From assembly GCA_016787755.1 (NCBI GenBank), contig JAEUUA010000018.1, positions 1 to 64,000 on the forward strand: a DNA stretch of 64,000 nucleotides, written 5' to 3'. The notes under the pieces are model-generated. The model saw only the letters and a list, made by a program, of their open reading frames with translations. It was not told where the DNA came from and did not search any database. Below, in pieces: positions 28,484 to 36,728 of the stretch. Made by a program: the position numbers and the translations under genes. The stretch is from Cyclobacteriaceae bacterium. GTDB lineage: Bacteria > Bacteroidota > Bacteroidia > Cytophagales > Cyclobacteriaceae. Every line of letters begins with the position of its first letter. Position 1 is the first letter of the stretch.

Positions 28484-28511
28484 CAAAGGTAACAAAAAAG
28501 GGGTGCAGAAA
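28484..28511 (-). promoter_or_regulatory. promoter of lepA
   Basis: Minus strand TTT (28509-28511), 17-base spacer, TACCTTTG (28484-28491), 24 bases before the first lepA ATG. The box is followed by CACCC, close to the CACTCCC of the stable-RNA promoters. Confidence 0.58.
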
Positions 28512-28603
28512 GGGGAAGTTGTGATCTGTAAAAGTGAATCAGTTAAAAATTTTGCACCTCATCATACTAGTTAAGACTGGCCAAGATTAAGGGTAACTTT
28601 TAT

Positions 28604-29878
28604 TCACCCTTTCGACAAATCTCTTACAATGGTCAATGCCTTGTCTATTTCTTCTTCACTGTTAAAGATGTGCGTACAATGCCGAACTCCAAATTGTTCG
28701 CCACTGGATCGTGGCCGCATGTTACCGCGATCCCAAAAAGCCTCCTGCAGTTGGGCGCCAGTCATGCCATTAACCTTGTAAACGGTAATGCCTGCACACA
28801 TGGCTTCTTCTTCCGGTGAATAGATTTTCACGTTAGGATTTTGTCTTAATCCGGCACGCAAGCGATCGCCTAAAAATTTAATGCGCGCATACACCCGATC
28901 AGGACCGATTTCGAAAATAAAATCAAGTGCCGCATCCAGTCCCTTCAACACAGAAAAGTTACCCGTGCCGCGCTGAGTAAAGCGAAATCCTTCATCATCA
29001 TGATTATCCCAACGTCCACTCGCTACTGTCGTCCAGATTTCTTTCATCCTTTCCTGCTTCACATACATAAAACCTGTGCCGGCTGGTGCCCCTGCCCATT
29101 TGTGAAAACATCCGACATACGCATCGCACCCAATATCTCTCACATCTACGTTAATATGACCAATTGTCTGGGCGCCATCCAGAATTGTGAAGATGCCGCG
29201 GTTGGATGCCTCCGCACAAATCTCTTTTACCGGTAGGATTGCACCACTTCCTGAAATCATGTGCGAGATCATCAGCACCTTAGTCTTAGGTGTAAACGCA
29301 TTTACAATGTCTTGGTAGACTTCATTTGAATTTCTGATTGGCTTACCAATTACAACTTCGTTAAATTTAATACCATATCGTTTCTCTTTCACCAGCCAGC
29401 CTCCTCGGCCTCCGGAATGTTCCTGATTCGTGGTCACCACTTCATCGCCCGGCTGCAGGGTAATCCCATTGGCGAGATAACTAATGCCATTGGTAACGTT
29501 ATCAATCATAGCAATTTCACCGGTATTGGCATTAATCAACTTACCCACTTTGGTGCGAATGCCCAACAGGTTATTATAACCCGAGATAAATTCTTCTTTG
29601 TTATCATCCTTGTAAGCCCAATCGGCAACGTGCGATGCCAGGTATCGAACATGCTCAGTCATTTTATCCACTACCACTCGGGGCATTACGCCTACCGTAC
29701 CCGGATTAAAAAATACGTTGTCTTTTGACAGCATAAACTGGCTGCGAATTTTTGTCCAATACTGTGGATCATTTATTGATGGCAACGCTGGTGTACCATC
29801 GTTCGTTGGCGCGGATAAAGACGGTAAAGCCAACGCTGCTAAGCTTATTGATTTGATCGCGTTTCTACGAGTAGTCAT
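28604..29878 (-). CDS. Tat-exported class V aminotransferase-fold protein (isopenicillin N epimerase-like)
   Basis: 424 residues. The N-terminus TTRRNAIKSISLAALAL is a twin-arginine signal, so the folded, cofactor-loaded enzyme should cross the inner membrane. The PLP lysine is in CFHKWAGAPAG (about residue 237), preceded by the Asp of LDGAQTIGHIN (about 213). The family includes cysteine desulfurases, kynureninase and isopenicillin N epimerase; the substrate cannot be told. The gene is preceded by a receptor-like membrane protein but 50 bases separate them. Confidence 0.88.
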   Translation of the reverse strand: MTTRRNAIKSISLAALALPSLSAPTNDGTPALPSINDPQYWTKIRSQFMLSKDNVFFNPGTVGVMPRVVVDKMTEHVRYLASHVADWAYKDDNKEEFISGYNNLLGIRTKVGKLINANTGEIAMIDNVTNGISYLANGITLQPGDEVVTTNQEHSGGRGGWLVKEKRYGIKFNEVVIGKPIRNSNEVYQDIVNAFTPKTKVLMISHMISGSGAILPVKEICAEASNRGIFTILDGAQTIGHINVDVRDIGCDAYVGCFHKWAGAPAGTGFMYVKQERMKEIWTTVASGRWDNHDDEGFRFTQRGTGNFSVLKGLDAALDFIFEIGPDRVYARIKFLGDRLRAGLRQNPNVKIYSPEEEAMCAGITVYKVNGMTGAQLQEAFWDRGNMRPRSSGEQFGVRHCTHIFNSEEEIDKALTIVRDLSKG

Positions 29879-29928
29879 AAAATTTGAATCACGTTAATGA
29901 TTACAGCTTCAACCGGTGCTACCAAATG

Positions 29929-30582
29929 CTAATTCAAAAGATGATTTTGGGCAACCTTAGGCACAATCGATCGAGACGCAAAAACTAATGCCTGAATAAT
30001 AAGCCCCATAACGACAATCATGCCTGCTTCAAACTGAGTTAGTAAGGTTGAACCCGCTACAATTTTCTTAGATTGATCGCTCAGTATTTTTCCTTCCGCG
30101 AGTTGGATAGCCGAGAGGTGTTGGAGATCTGTTGCCGCCAATTTGAATTGTTCATCTAACTCAGGATTGGATCTCTCCCGGGAAGACATCCAATATTCAT
30201 TTTCCAGAAATATTATTTTGCGAATTGAATTTTTAAAGGACTGAAAAAACGCTGACTCCTTTTCAGTAAACTTCGTTTTCTCATACTCGTGGATTAAATT
30301 AGCTATATCGCTATTGTGCGTATCAAGTTGATTTTTATAGGTCATTACATCTCCCGCTGCCGTGCAATTATCAAAAATCAATTTCTTTTGGTACAGGTGT
30401 CCTGAGAGTTGATAGATGTAGCTTTCCACTACCAAACGATCTTCATACACCGAAGAAAAAGAGTCACCCAGTTCAGAGACATTATTTCTCTCCATAATAT
30501 TTTTTACCAAAATCCCCACAAGAATAATAGCAAGTAAAAATGCAACCTGCGCTTTTTGCCGTATGCCATAAATCCATTTCAT
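29929..30582 (-). CDS. four-helix-bundle sensor-like membrane protein without signalling domain
   Basis: 217 residues. A membrane segment at about 12-28, a helical periplasmic region of about 150 residues, and a second membrane segment at about 182-203 match the 4HB ligand-binding domain of chemoreceptors (MCP). After the second membrane segment only about 14 residues follow, so HAMP and output domains are missing. It may signal through a partner, or be a shortened receptor that has been kept. A perfect 15-bp inverted repeat lies 70 bases upstream. Confidence 0.78.
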   Translation of the reverse strand: MKWIYGIRQKAQVAFLLAIILVGILVKNIMERNNVSELGDSFSSVYEDRLVVESYIYQLSGHLYQKKLIFDNCTAAGDVMTYKNQLDTHNSDIANLIHEYEKTKFTEKESAFFQSFKNSIRKIIFLENEYWMSSRERSNPELDEQFKLAATDLQHLSAIQLAEGKILSDQSKKIVAGSTLLTQFEAGMIVVMGLIIQALVFASRSIVPKVAQNHLLN

Positions 30583-30651
30583 AAATTTATTTTTTGGTTA
30601 ACCAATAATCGCAAGTTCTCCCTAATTAAACAAGGTGAGTAGCCTCTCCTC

Positions 30652-30691
30652 ATAGTGTTTAAATGCGATGAAATGAGCATTTAAACACTAT
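30652..30691. repeat. perfect 15-bp inverted repeat upstream of the 4HB protein
   Basis: The arms at 30652-30666 (ATAGTGTTTAAATGC) and 30677-30691 are exact complements around a 10-base loop. They lie between the amidohydrolase terminator and the 4HB gene, 70 bases before its ATG. Read on the plus strand a TTTTT tract follows, but no plus-strand gene ends here. Operator, RNA hairpin in the 4HB leader, or terminator are all possible. Confidence 0.72.
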
Positions 30692-30702
30692 TTTTCTTAA
30701 GC

Positions 30703-30727
30703 AGAAAAAAGGTCCTGCGAATGACCT
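30703..30727 (-). terminator. terminator of the amidohydrolase gene
   Basis: Read on the minus strand, AGGTC (30723-30727) and GACCT (30710-30714) form a short stem with an 8-base loop followed by TTTTTTCT. It starts 16 bases after the stop codon at 30743. The stem is short but the T-tract is good. Confidence 0.55.
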
Positions 30728-30742
30728 ATCATTCAAGATAAT

Positions 30743-32023
30743 TTATTCATGCTTATACACCACACCCTCTTTCATCACAAATGTCACTTTCTCCATAGTC
30801 CTGATGTTTTTAGTAGGGTCTTCATTTACGGCAACCAGGTCAGCCAATTTACCAACCTCCACCGAACCAATTTTATCGCCAACTCCAAGAATGGTTGCAT
30901 TGGTCTGCATGGCGCAAAGTAACGCTTCGATCGCGGGCATACCCCCTTCTACCATATAACCAAACTCGCGTGCATTTTCACCGTGCGGATAAACACCCGC
31001 ATCGGTACCAAACGCCATTTTTACTCCGCGTTGATAGGCACGCGCAAAGTTCTCCTGAATCTTTGAACCAATCTCAATCGCTTTCGGTGCTACCAGCGGA
31101 TGATAGTAGCCAGGTATTTTCGCATACTCAGCTGCCGATCTGCCCGCAATAATCGTTGGCACATGATACGTTCCCTTTTCCTTCATCAAATCCATCACCT
31201 CATCGCTCATTAACGTTCCATGCTCTATTGTGGTAATGCCCGCAAGTACCGCGCGCTTCATTCCTTCGGCACCATGTGCATGGGCGGCAGTATGCAATCC
31301 ATAATCTTGTGAGGCCGCAACAATGGCGTTAACTTCTTCTTGCGTAAACTGCGGTCCACTGCCATCTTTAGCCACACTCAACACGCCTCCGGTAGCGGTG
31401 ATCTTAATAAAATCAGCTCCATCTTTATAACGTTGGCGTACGGCTTTGTATGCATCTTCTGATCCGTTAATCACGCCTTCCTTCGGTCCCGGGTCACCCA
31501 TTAAATCTCTTCTACTTCCATTGGTGGGATCTCCATGACCTCCGGTTGTTGCAATTCCTTTACCCGCTGTAAAAATTCGCGGACCTACAATAGTTCCGGC
31601 ATTTATTGCATTGCGAAGAGAAATGTTTACACCCGTGCCACCACAATCTCGCACCGTAGTGAAACCAGCCATTAAATTTTTGCGTGCATACAGGGTAGAT
31701 TGAAAAGCAACATCGGCTTCGTTCTGGGTATATTTTTTTACCTGACTATCTTTGCTTGTTTCACTTTCAATATGCACGTGCATATCAATCAGGCCGGGCA
31801 TTACTGTCTTCTTACTTAAATCAATCACCTTATCATCCTTACCAGCCTTGGTAAAACCTTTATCAACAGAGATTATTTTATTCCCCTCTACAACAACCGT
31901 AACCTGCGTTTGGATGTTTTTGTCTTTTCCATTAATTAAAGTTCCACTGTGAATTAACGTTCGTTGAGCAAACGTAAATGAAGCCACGTTTAACAGAATT
32001 AAAAATAAGATAATTTTCTTCAT
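30743..32023 (-). CDS. exported amidohydrolase (imidazolonepropionase / Xaa-Pro dipeptidase-like)
   Basis: 426 residues with a signal peptide (1-19, cleavage at TFAQ). Metal-dependent hydrolase fold: HxH in LIDMHVHIES (about 80-89), a Lys in ITATGG context (FIKITATGG, about 207-215), HAHG (about 248-251), IEHGTL (about 267-272) and the Asp of GTDAGVYPHGEN (about 340-351). Relatives hydrolyse peptide-like or cyclic amide substrates in the periplasm; the substrate is not shown here. A TerB-like gene lies upstream on the same strand. Confidence 0.9.
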   Translation of the reverse strand: MKKIILFLILLNVASFTFAQRTLIHSGTLINGKDKNIQTQVTVVVEGNKIISVDKGFTKAGKDDKVIDLSKKTVMPGLIDMHVHIESETSKDSQVKKYTQNEADVAFQSTLYARKNLMAGFTTVRDCGGTGVNISLRNAINAGTIVGPRIFTAGKGIATTGGHGDPTNGSRRDLMGDPGPKEGVINGSEDAYKAVRQRYKDGADFIKITATGGVLSVAKDGSGPQFTQEEVNAIVAASQDYGLHTAAHAHGAEGMKRAVLAGITTIEHGTLMSDEVMDLMKEKGTYHVPTIIAGRSAAEYAKIPGYYHPLVAPKAIEIGSKIQENFARAYQRGVKMAFGTDAGVYPHGENAREFGYMVEGGMPAIEALLCAMQTNATILGVGDKIGSVEVGKLADLVAVNEDPTKNIRTMEKVTFVMKEGVVYKHE

Positions 32024-32060
32024 AGGTAAATTGACTTAATATTAGATACTTGTTTGATTG

Positions 32061-32459
32061 TTAGTTGATCAAATAACTGGCAGTTAATTCCTTTAAGGAA
32101 TCAATTTCGCCCTGACTCATATCTTCCGATTTTACCTTGAGCAATAACTCGAACATAACCTGAGGTTGGTAGCCAAGTTTGGCCGCTACGTTGGCACAAA
32201 ACTTAATCTCTTCTTCATATAAGCGTTCATCGATTTTCATCAACTGCACCAGATTGAAAATGTAATTGAATTTTTGATCGGGAGTAAGAACGTTAGGAAT
32301 GATAACATCATGCGTTGTATAAAAAAGGGTCTCCACGGATGACTCAGGAAAGCCATGAGCCTTACCAATATTAATAATGTAGGCTCTCTCACGGGAAATC
32401 ATCGCGCCATCAATGCGTGATAAGTTAACTAACAGCTTTAGTTGTTCTAATAAGATCAT
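32061..32459 (-). CDS. TerB-like protein of unknown role
   Basis: About 132 residues from the ATG at 32459; a TTG start at 32486 would add nine. Helical, with two repeats of the TerB-type pattern: SRIDGAMISRERAYI near the N-terminus and MKIDERLYEEEIKFCANVAAKLGY in the middle, each with acidic residues that may bind metal. TerB domains are named from tellurite resistance but occur widely in stress and membrane-linked proteins. No ter genes lie nearby, so I infer no resistance function. Confidence 0.75.
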   Translation of the reverse strand: MILLEQLKLLVNLSRIDGAMISRERAYIINIGKAHGFPESSVETLFYTTHDVIIPNVLTPDQKFNYIFNLVQLMKIDERLYEEEIKFCANVAAKLGYQPQVMFELLLKVKSEDMSQGEIDSLKELTASYLIN

Positions 32460-32550
32460 AATGGCAGAGTCAAAATTTAACAACAAGGTTACCGTGGTAA
32501 AAGTAAACCAAAATCAACTATCTTACACACGGTCTAAATAATGTTTTGGT

Positions 32551-33147
32551 GTGAATTTTCTGGCTCATCTTTTTCTATCTGGCGACAACGCTGAAATTAT
32601 GGTGGGAAACTTTATTGGCGACTTTGTTCGCGGGAAAAACTTTCATGACCAGTATTCTCCATCGATTGCTCTAGGGATTGAATTACACCGCGAGATAGAT
32701 GAGTTTACCGACAATCATCTGATTGTGCTTGAAAGTAAAAAGAGACTTCGTCCCAAATATCGGCACTATTCACCGGTAATTGTGGATATGTTTTATGATC
32801 ACCTTCTGGCAAAGAACTGGAGCACGTACAGCACAACCCCGCTCGATCAATATGCACAGCATGCCTACACTACCCTGAATCAATACGAAACAAAAGTACC
32901 TGATCAGGTAAAACGCCTGCTCCCCTACATGATTCAAGGAAATTGGCTTTATCACTACTCACGCATTGAAGGTATTCATCGTGCTTTAAGTGGCATGGCA
33001 CAACGCACGCCCTATGCTTCCAAAATGGAAGAAGCTTCGCATGACCTGGAAGAACATTACGAATTATTTGAAAATGAGTTCACTGTTTTCTTTCCTAAGC
33101 TTCAAAAATTATCAAGCGATTATATAATCAATCATCAGACACCATAG
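32551..33147 (+). CDS. acyl carrier protein phosphodiesterase (AcpH/DUF479 family)
   Basis: 198 residues. The start MNFLAHLFLSGDN and GNFIGDFVRG (about 23-32) are typical of AcpH-type proteins, metal-dependent HD-like enzymes that remove 4'-phosphopantetheine from acyl carrier protein; HREIDEFTD (about 50-58) and MFYDHLLAKNW (about 74-84) carry further ligands. The start is GTG; a stop codon at 32539-32541 excludes an upstream start. It converges with the propeller protein gene, 22 bases apart. Confidence 0.9.
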   Translation: MNFLAHLFLSGDNAEIMVGNFIGDFVRGKNFHDQYSPSIALGIELHREIDEFTDNHLIVLESKKRLRPKYRHYSPVIVDMFYDHLLAKNWSTYSTTPLDQYAQHAYTTLNQYETKVPDQVKRLLPYMIQGNWLYHYSRIEGIHRALSGMAQRTPYASKMEEASHDLEEHYELFENEFTVFFPKLQKLSSDYIINHQTP

Positions 33148-33169
33148 TGATGCTTTGTGAGCCGCGTTG

Positions 33170-35998
33170 TTAGTTTACTTCTAACGTAACCTCGCTGCTC
33201 TCTGCACCATTGCTAAATTTAATCTTGTACGTACCCTTGCTCACATACTTCGCTACTGGGGGTGCTAGAGCGGATTTTGTCTTGCCTTTTGCTGGTGCTA
33301 CCACTTCATTTACTTTCAAATCCCACGTGAGTGAGTGAAATCCCATTGAACCAACTCCAGAAAGTGTTTGAACTAAATTATTTTTCTCATCATAAACATC
33401 AGCTTTTATAGTTGATGCAGATTCTCCAACATAATAAAGAATGGAGATTTCCGGCTCATTCACTTTCGACCATGAATACTGTTTCTTTCCCCACCATTCG
33501 CTTGCGCGGATACTTTCAGGCGCAAATGCCATTACAGCTTTTGAACCTGCGCCATCGGCTAATGCCTGAAGTGGCTTAACATCCGAAATAAAAATGCTAC
33601 GGCCATGTGTACCAATCACCAATTCATTCTCACGCGGATGCACAACCAAATCATAGCTTGGAACATTTAAAGCTTTGTTGAGCAACGACCAGGATGATCC
33701 ATAATCAAGACTAACAAATGTTCCTAAATCCAATCCGGTATACAACAGCTTTGCATTTACAGGGTCTTGAATTAAAACATTGGCTACTGACTCTGGTAAA
33801 TCACCTTTCAAGCTTTTCCAGGTTTTACCAAAATCAGAACTCGCATACACATACGTTTTATACTCATCATTACGGTATCCATTGAGGGTAACAAACACAG
33901 TTGCTTCCTCGTGGGGGGAGGCGTTTACACTACTCACCCACCGATTGGCGGGTAAGCCATTAAAAATATTTTCCCACGTGCCACCCCCATTTTTACTCAC
34001 CCAAAGATTTCCATCGTCTGTGCCTACATACAACAGTCCAAATCGTAAGGGAGATTCCGCAATTGCTGAAATGGTAGAAAAAGGAACATTGCCTTGAGGT
34101 TTGTTTTTGGTGAGATCATCGCTAATCGCTTCCCAGGTTTCGGCTTTGTTTAAACTTCGATACAACCTTTGCGAGGCGATATAAACAATATCCGGATTGT
34201 GCTTGCTCAACATAATGGGTGTGCGCCAGTTCCAGCGATTGGGTGTTTGACCAATCTCATGCGAAGGAGTGATACGTGTTGTCTTCGATTTATCCAGCTC
34301 CAACTTAAAATAATTTCCAAACTGAAATCCGGTATAAACCAATTTGCTATTGCGTGGATCAGGCGCTACATACATTCCATCGCCACCAAAAATGGCCTCC
34401 CAATGTTTTGTTTCGTTGGGAATAGATTTTGAGGATCCACGAAGAACACCGTTATCCTGAAGTCCACCATAAACATTGTATGGGGTTTCCATATCTACAT
34501 TCACAGAATAGAACTGACCTACCGACATATTATTGATGTGTAGCCAGGTATCGCCTTTATCATAGGTTTGATACAAGCCTCCATCATTACCCATTAACAT
34601 GTGATTGCCATCTGTTGGGTTGATCCACAACGCATGATGATCGCTGTGCATGGTTCCTACGGTGTCAATCTCTTCCCAATTTTTTCCACCGTCTTCTGAC
34701 CGTAACATCTGCACACCATAAATAAAAATGTCTTCACTATTAGAAGGCGAAACACGAAGCTCACCAAAATAATAGCCGTATGTAAAATAGACTCCATCAA
34801 TATCCGCTGCGTGGGTACGTTTCCATGATCTACCGCCATCATCCGACTGATACACTTCTGCTCCTTTGATTTTTGTATTGAATAAATCTGAGTTGGCATC
34901 GGTACCAAAATATTCGGCCAAAGCTTTAGGTGTGTATTTGCCTGTGCGCACTTCTTTCTTTACAACCAGTGCAGAATATTTTGAAGGAAATCGACTTGCC
35001 TTTAATAGTTCATCTAATTTTTTATTGTCAAGCTTCAAAAAATTATCAGCACTCATTTCTTTCAGATCAGAAAGTATTAATTTTCCATTGGTGGATTTCT
35101 CAGCGGGTTTCTTTTCTTCTTTAACTTCCTCCTGATTATCTAAAATCGCGTACACTACATTGGGTTTGCTCCAGCAAACATCTAAGCCAATGCGCCCAAC
35201 AAATTTTCCTTTCGGGAATCCAGCTGTTGAAACTGTCCAGGTTTCGCCACCATCTTCCGAACGATAAATGGCAGAGCCGGCTCCATTGCCTTTAAAGTCC
35301 CATGCTTTGCGCGAACGTTCCCAGGAAGCGGCTAATAGTTGTTTTGGGTTTTCCGGATTAATTATCAAATCAGAAACCCCGGTGCTATCGTTAATATATA
35401 AGGTCTTCTTCCAGGTCTTTCCACCATTTGTAGATTTAAAAACACCACGATCCGGATTGGTAGAGTACAATGCACCTAAGGACGCCACCCATACAATATT
35501 ATTATCTTTGAGATCAATCAACACGCGGCTGATGTGTTGTGTTCCGGTTAACCCGATGTGGTACCATGTTTTTCCTGCATCGGTTGTTTTATACATTCCT
35601 GAGCCTGCATAACTCGAACGACTTCCATTTTTTTCACCTGTTCCCACGTACAATATGTTTGGGTCAGATTGTGATAAAGCAAAGTCGCCAATGCCCATCA
35701 CATCAACTTGATCAAACACGGGCTCGAAGGTTATTCCATTATTCTTGGTCTTGAAAATTCCCCCTGAAGCATACCCTACATAAAATTCTTTAGGGTTTTT
35801 TAGGTTTACTTCCACATCTACAATTCTTCCTCCTTGCACGGTAGGGCCAATGTTGCGCACCGGATATTCCTTTAGAATGGAATTTTCTTCTTTCAGCTTC
35901 CTTGCTTTATAGGATGCTTCAATTTCACTTGTACTGCTTGGTTGAGCCATCACAGAAAAAGTAAAAAACAGAAAGGCAAGTGCCATTAATTTTTTCAT
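33170..35998 (-). CDS. exported Asp-box (BNR/sortilin-type) beta-propeller protein
   Basis: 942 residues with a signal peptide (1-18, VMAQ). About eleven Asp-box repeats (pattern SxDxGxTW) are visible, for example KTTDAGKTWYH, KSTNGGKTWKK, RSEDGGETW, RSEDGGKNWEE, VSKNGGGTWEN and ASSDFGKTWKS. They suggest two stacked propellers like VPS10/sortilin or xyloglucanase-type GH74 proteins. A C-terminal beta domain follows. There is no T9SS sorting tail. Such proteins are often called glycosyl hydrolases, but I see no catalytic pair and do not infer activity. A Lys-rich insert lies near residues 285-345. Confidence 0.85.
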   Translation of the reverse strand: MKKLMALAFLFFTFSVMAQPSSTSEIEASYKARKLKEENSILKEYPVRNIGPTVQGGRIVDVEVNLKNPKEFYVGYASGGIFKTKNNGITFEPVFDQVDVMGIGDFALSQSDPNILYVGTGEKNGSRSSYAGSGMYKTTDAGKTWYHIGLTGTQHISRVLIDLKDNNIVWVASLGALYSTNPDRGVFKSTNGGKTWKKTLYINDSTGVSDLIINPENPKQLLAASWERSRKAWDFKGNGAGSAIYRSEDGGETWTVSTAGFPKGKFVGRIGLDVCWSKPNVVYAILDNQEEVKEEKKPAEKSTNGKLILSDLKEMSADNFLKLDNKKLDELLKASRFPSKYSALVVKKEVRTGKYTPKALAEYFGTDANSDLFNTKIKGAEVYQSDDGGRSWKRTHAADIDGVYFTYGYYFGELRVSPSNSEDIFIYGVQMLRSEDGGKNWEEIDTVGTMHSDHHALWINPTDGNHMLMGNDGGLYQTYDKGDTWLHINNMSVGQFYSVNVDMETPYNVYGGLQDNGVLRGSSKSIPNETKHWEAIFGGDGMYVAPDPRNSKLVYTGFQFGNYFKLELDKSKTTRITPSHEIGQTPNRWNWRTPIMLSKHNPDIVYIASQRLYRSLNKAETWEAISDDLTKNKPQGNVPFSTISAIAESPLRFGLLYVGTDDGNLWVSKNGGGTWENIFNGLPANRWVSSVNASPHEEATVFVTLNGYRNDEYKTYVYASSDFGKTWKSLKGDLPESVANVLIQDPVNAKLLYTGLDLGTFVSLDYGSSWSLLNKALNVPSYDLVVHPRENELVIGTHGRSIFISDVKPLQALADGAGSKAVMAFAPESIRASEWWGKKQYSWSKVNEPEISILYYVGESASTIKADVYDEKNNLVQTLSGVGSMGFHSLTWDLKVNEVVAPAKGKTKSALAPPVAKYVSKGTYKIKFSNGAESSEVTLEVN

Positions 35999-36087
35999 GC
36001 AGGAATAGTTTCGGCTAAAATAGGGAATTCCTACCTTGGCGGGGAATGTTGCCTTCTCAATTATACTAACGGCATAAGAAACATAAC

Positions 36088-36453
36088 ATGAACAACGATC
36101 CGGAGTTAAATGGAAAATACCTTGGTACGATTTCGCAAGACTTTATTAAAGTAGCCGACACCTTAAAAGAGGCGTCTTATCAAATCCGCAAAGCAGACTT
36201 TGATTTTCCCATTTTCGCCATTTCAAAAAAAGAGTTACCGATTGGCCAATTGTTAATTCCCAAAGTTCCATTGGATCTTACCTGGAACTACTATGCTTCT
36301 TTTTTGAACGAGTTTGTTCAGCGCGAGTTGGTGGCACCGGATAAAGAAGAGGAGTTTAAGAAAACCTATAAAGATCCTGATGAGTTCTGTTGTTTGTTTG
36401 TGATCGATGAAGCCTTTGCCAATTTCGTTTATATTCCCTTTCCGGAAGATTAA
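36088..36453 (+). CDS. conserved hypothetical protein (121 residues)
   Basis: Cytoplasmic, acidic, no signal peptide or membrane segment. The sequence has mixed alpha/beta character (ADFDFPIFAISKKELPIGQLL near 39-59, then FCCLFVIDEAFANFVYIPFPED at the C-terminus). I do not recognise a family. It is divergent from the propeller gene and is followed by the decayed GxxExxY element. Confidence 0.78.
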   Translation: MNNDPELNGKYLGTISQDFIKVADTLKEASYQIRKADFDFPIFAISKKELPIGQLLIPKVPLDLTWNYYASFLNEFVQRELVAPDKEEEFKKTYKDPDEFCCLFVIDEAFANFVYIPFPED

Positions 36454-36458
36454 TTTTA

Positions 36459-36486
36459 TTCACGCAAAAACGCTAGGGCGCAAAGA
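36459..36486. repeat. left arm of the ACGCAAAG repeat flanking the GxxExxY relic
   Basis: TTCACGCAAA is followed, after a 7-base insertion, by GGGCGCAAAG. It is complementary to the right arm at 36704-36722. The TTTGCG-rich wording is that of short repeats I know from many Bacteroidota genomes. Confidence 0.7.
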
Positions 36487-36503
36487 GAATCAAAAAAAGC
36501 AAA

Positions 36504-36692
36504 ATGACAGAAAATGAAATATCAAAATAGTTGTCAATTCTTGCTACCCGATTCATACTGAGCTTGGTCCCCGGACTTTTTGAGTATGTCTAGAAGGAGT
36601 GTTTGCACTTTGAACTAATTCAACAAGGTCTTTTGGTTGAACGACAAAACGAGCGACCGGTAATTTATAAGTCAATAAATAATTTACAATAA
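36504..36692 (+). pseudogene. decayed GxxExxY-family gene
   Basis: ATG at 36504 opens MTENEISK, the usual beginning of GxxExxY proteins, then stops at TAG. One missing A in an A-run explains this; shifted by one, the reading is IVVNSCYPIHTELGP. One extra C in CCCC breaks the frame again, after which GLFEYV, a TAG stop, KECLHFELIQQGLLVERQ and PVIYK follow. The second TAG falls exactly on the Tyr codon of the GxxExxY motif (TAT/TAC to TAG). The C-terminal half is missing. Two frameshifts, a point stop and truncation mark it as dead. Inverted ACGCAAAG-type repeats flank it. Confidence 0.86.
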
Positions 36693-36703
36693 ACCTTGGC
36701 GAA

Positions 36704-36722
36704 CCTTGCGCCTTTGCGTGAA
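36704..36722. repeat. right arm of the ACGCAAAG repeat flanking the GxxExxY relic
   Basis: CCTTGCGCCTTTGCGTGAA, the inverse of the arm at 36459-36486 apart from a 7-base insertion in the left arm. It ends 7 bases before the thiL stop codon. Confidence 0.7.
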
Positions 36723-36728
36723 ACAAAC

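Noticed and set aside
32061..32486. Tellurite resistance function for the TerB-like gene
   Set aside because: No other ter genes are near and TerB domains have many contexts.
33170..35998. Glycosidase call for the Asp-box protein
   Set aside because: Asp-box repeats are structural; no catalytic acid pair could be located.
36504..36530. A nine-codon ORF, MTENEISK, as a leader peptide
   Set aside because: The downstream frames continue the GxxExxY family sequence, so it is the 5' end of a broken gene, not a peptide gene.
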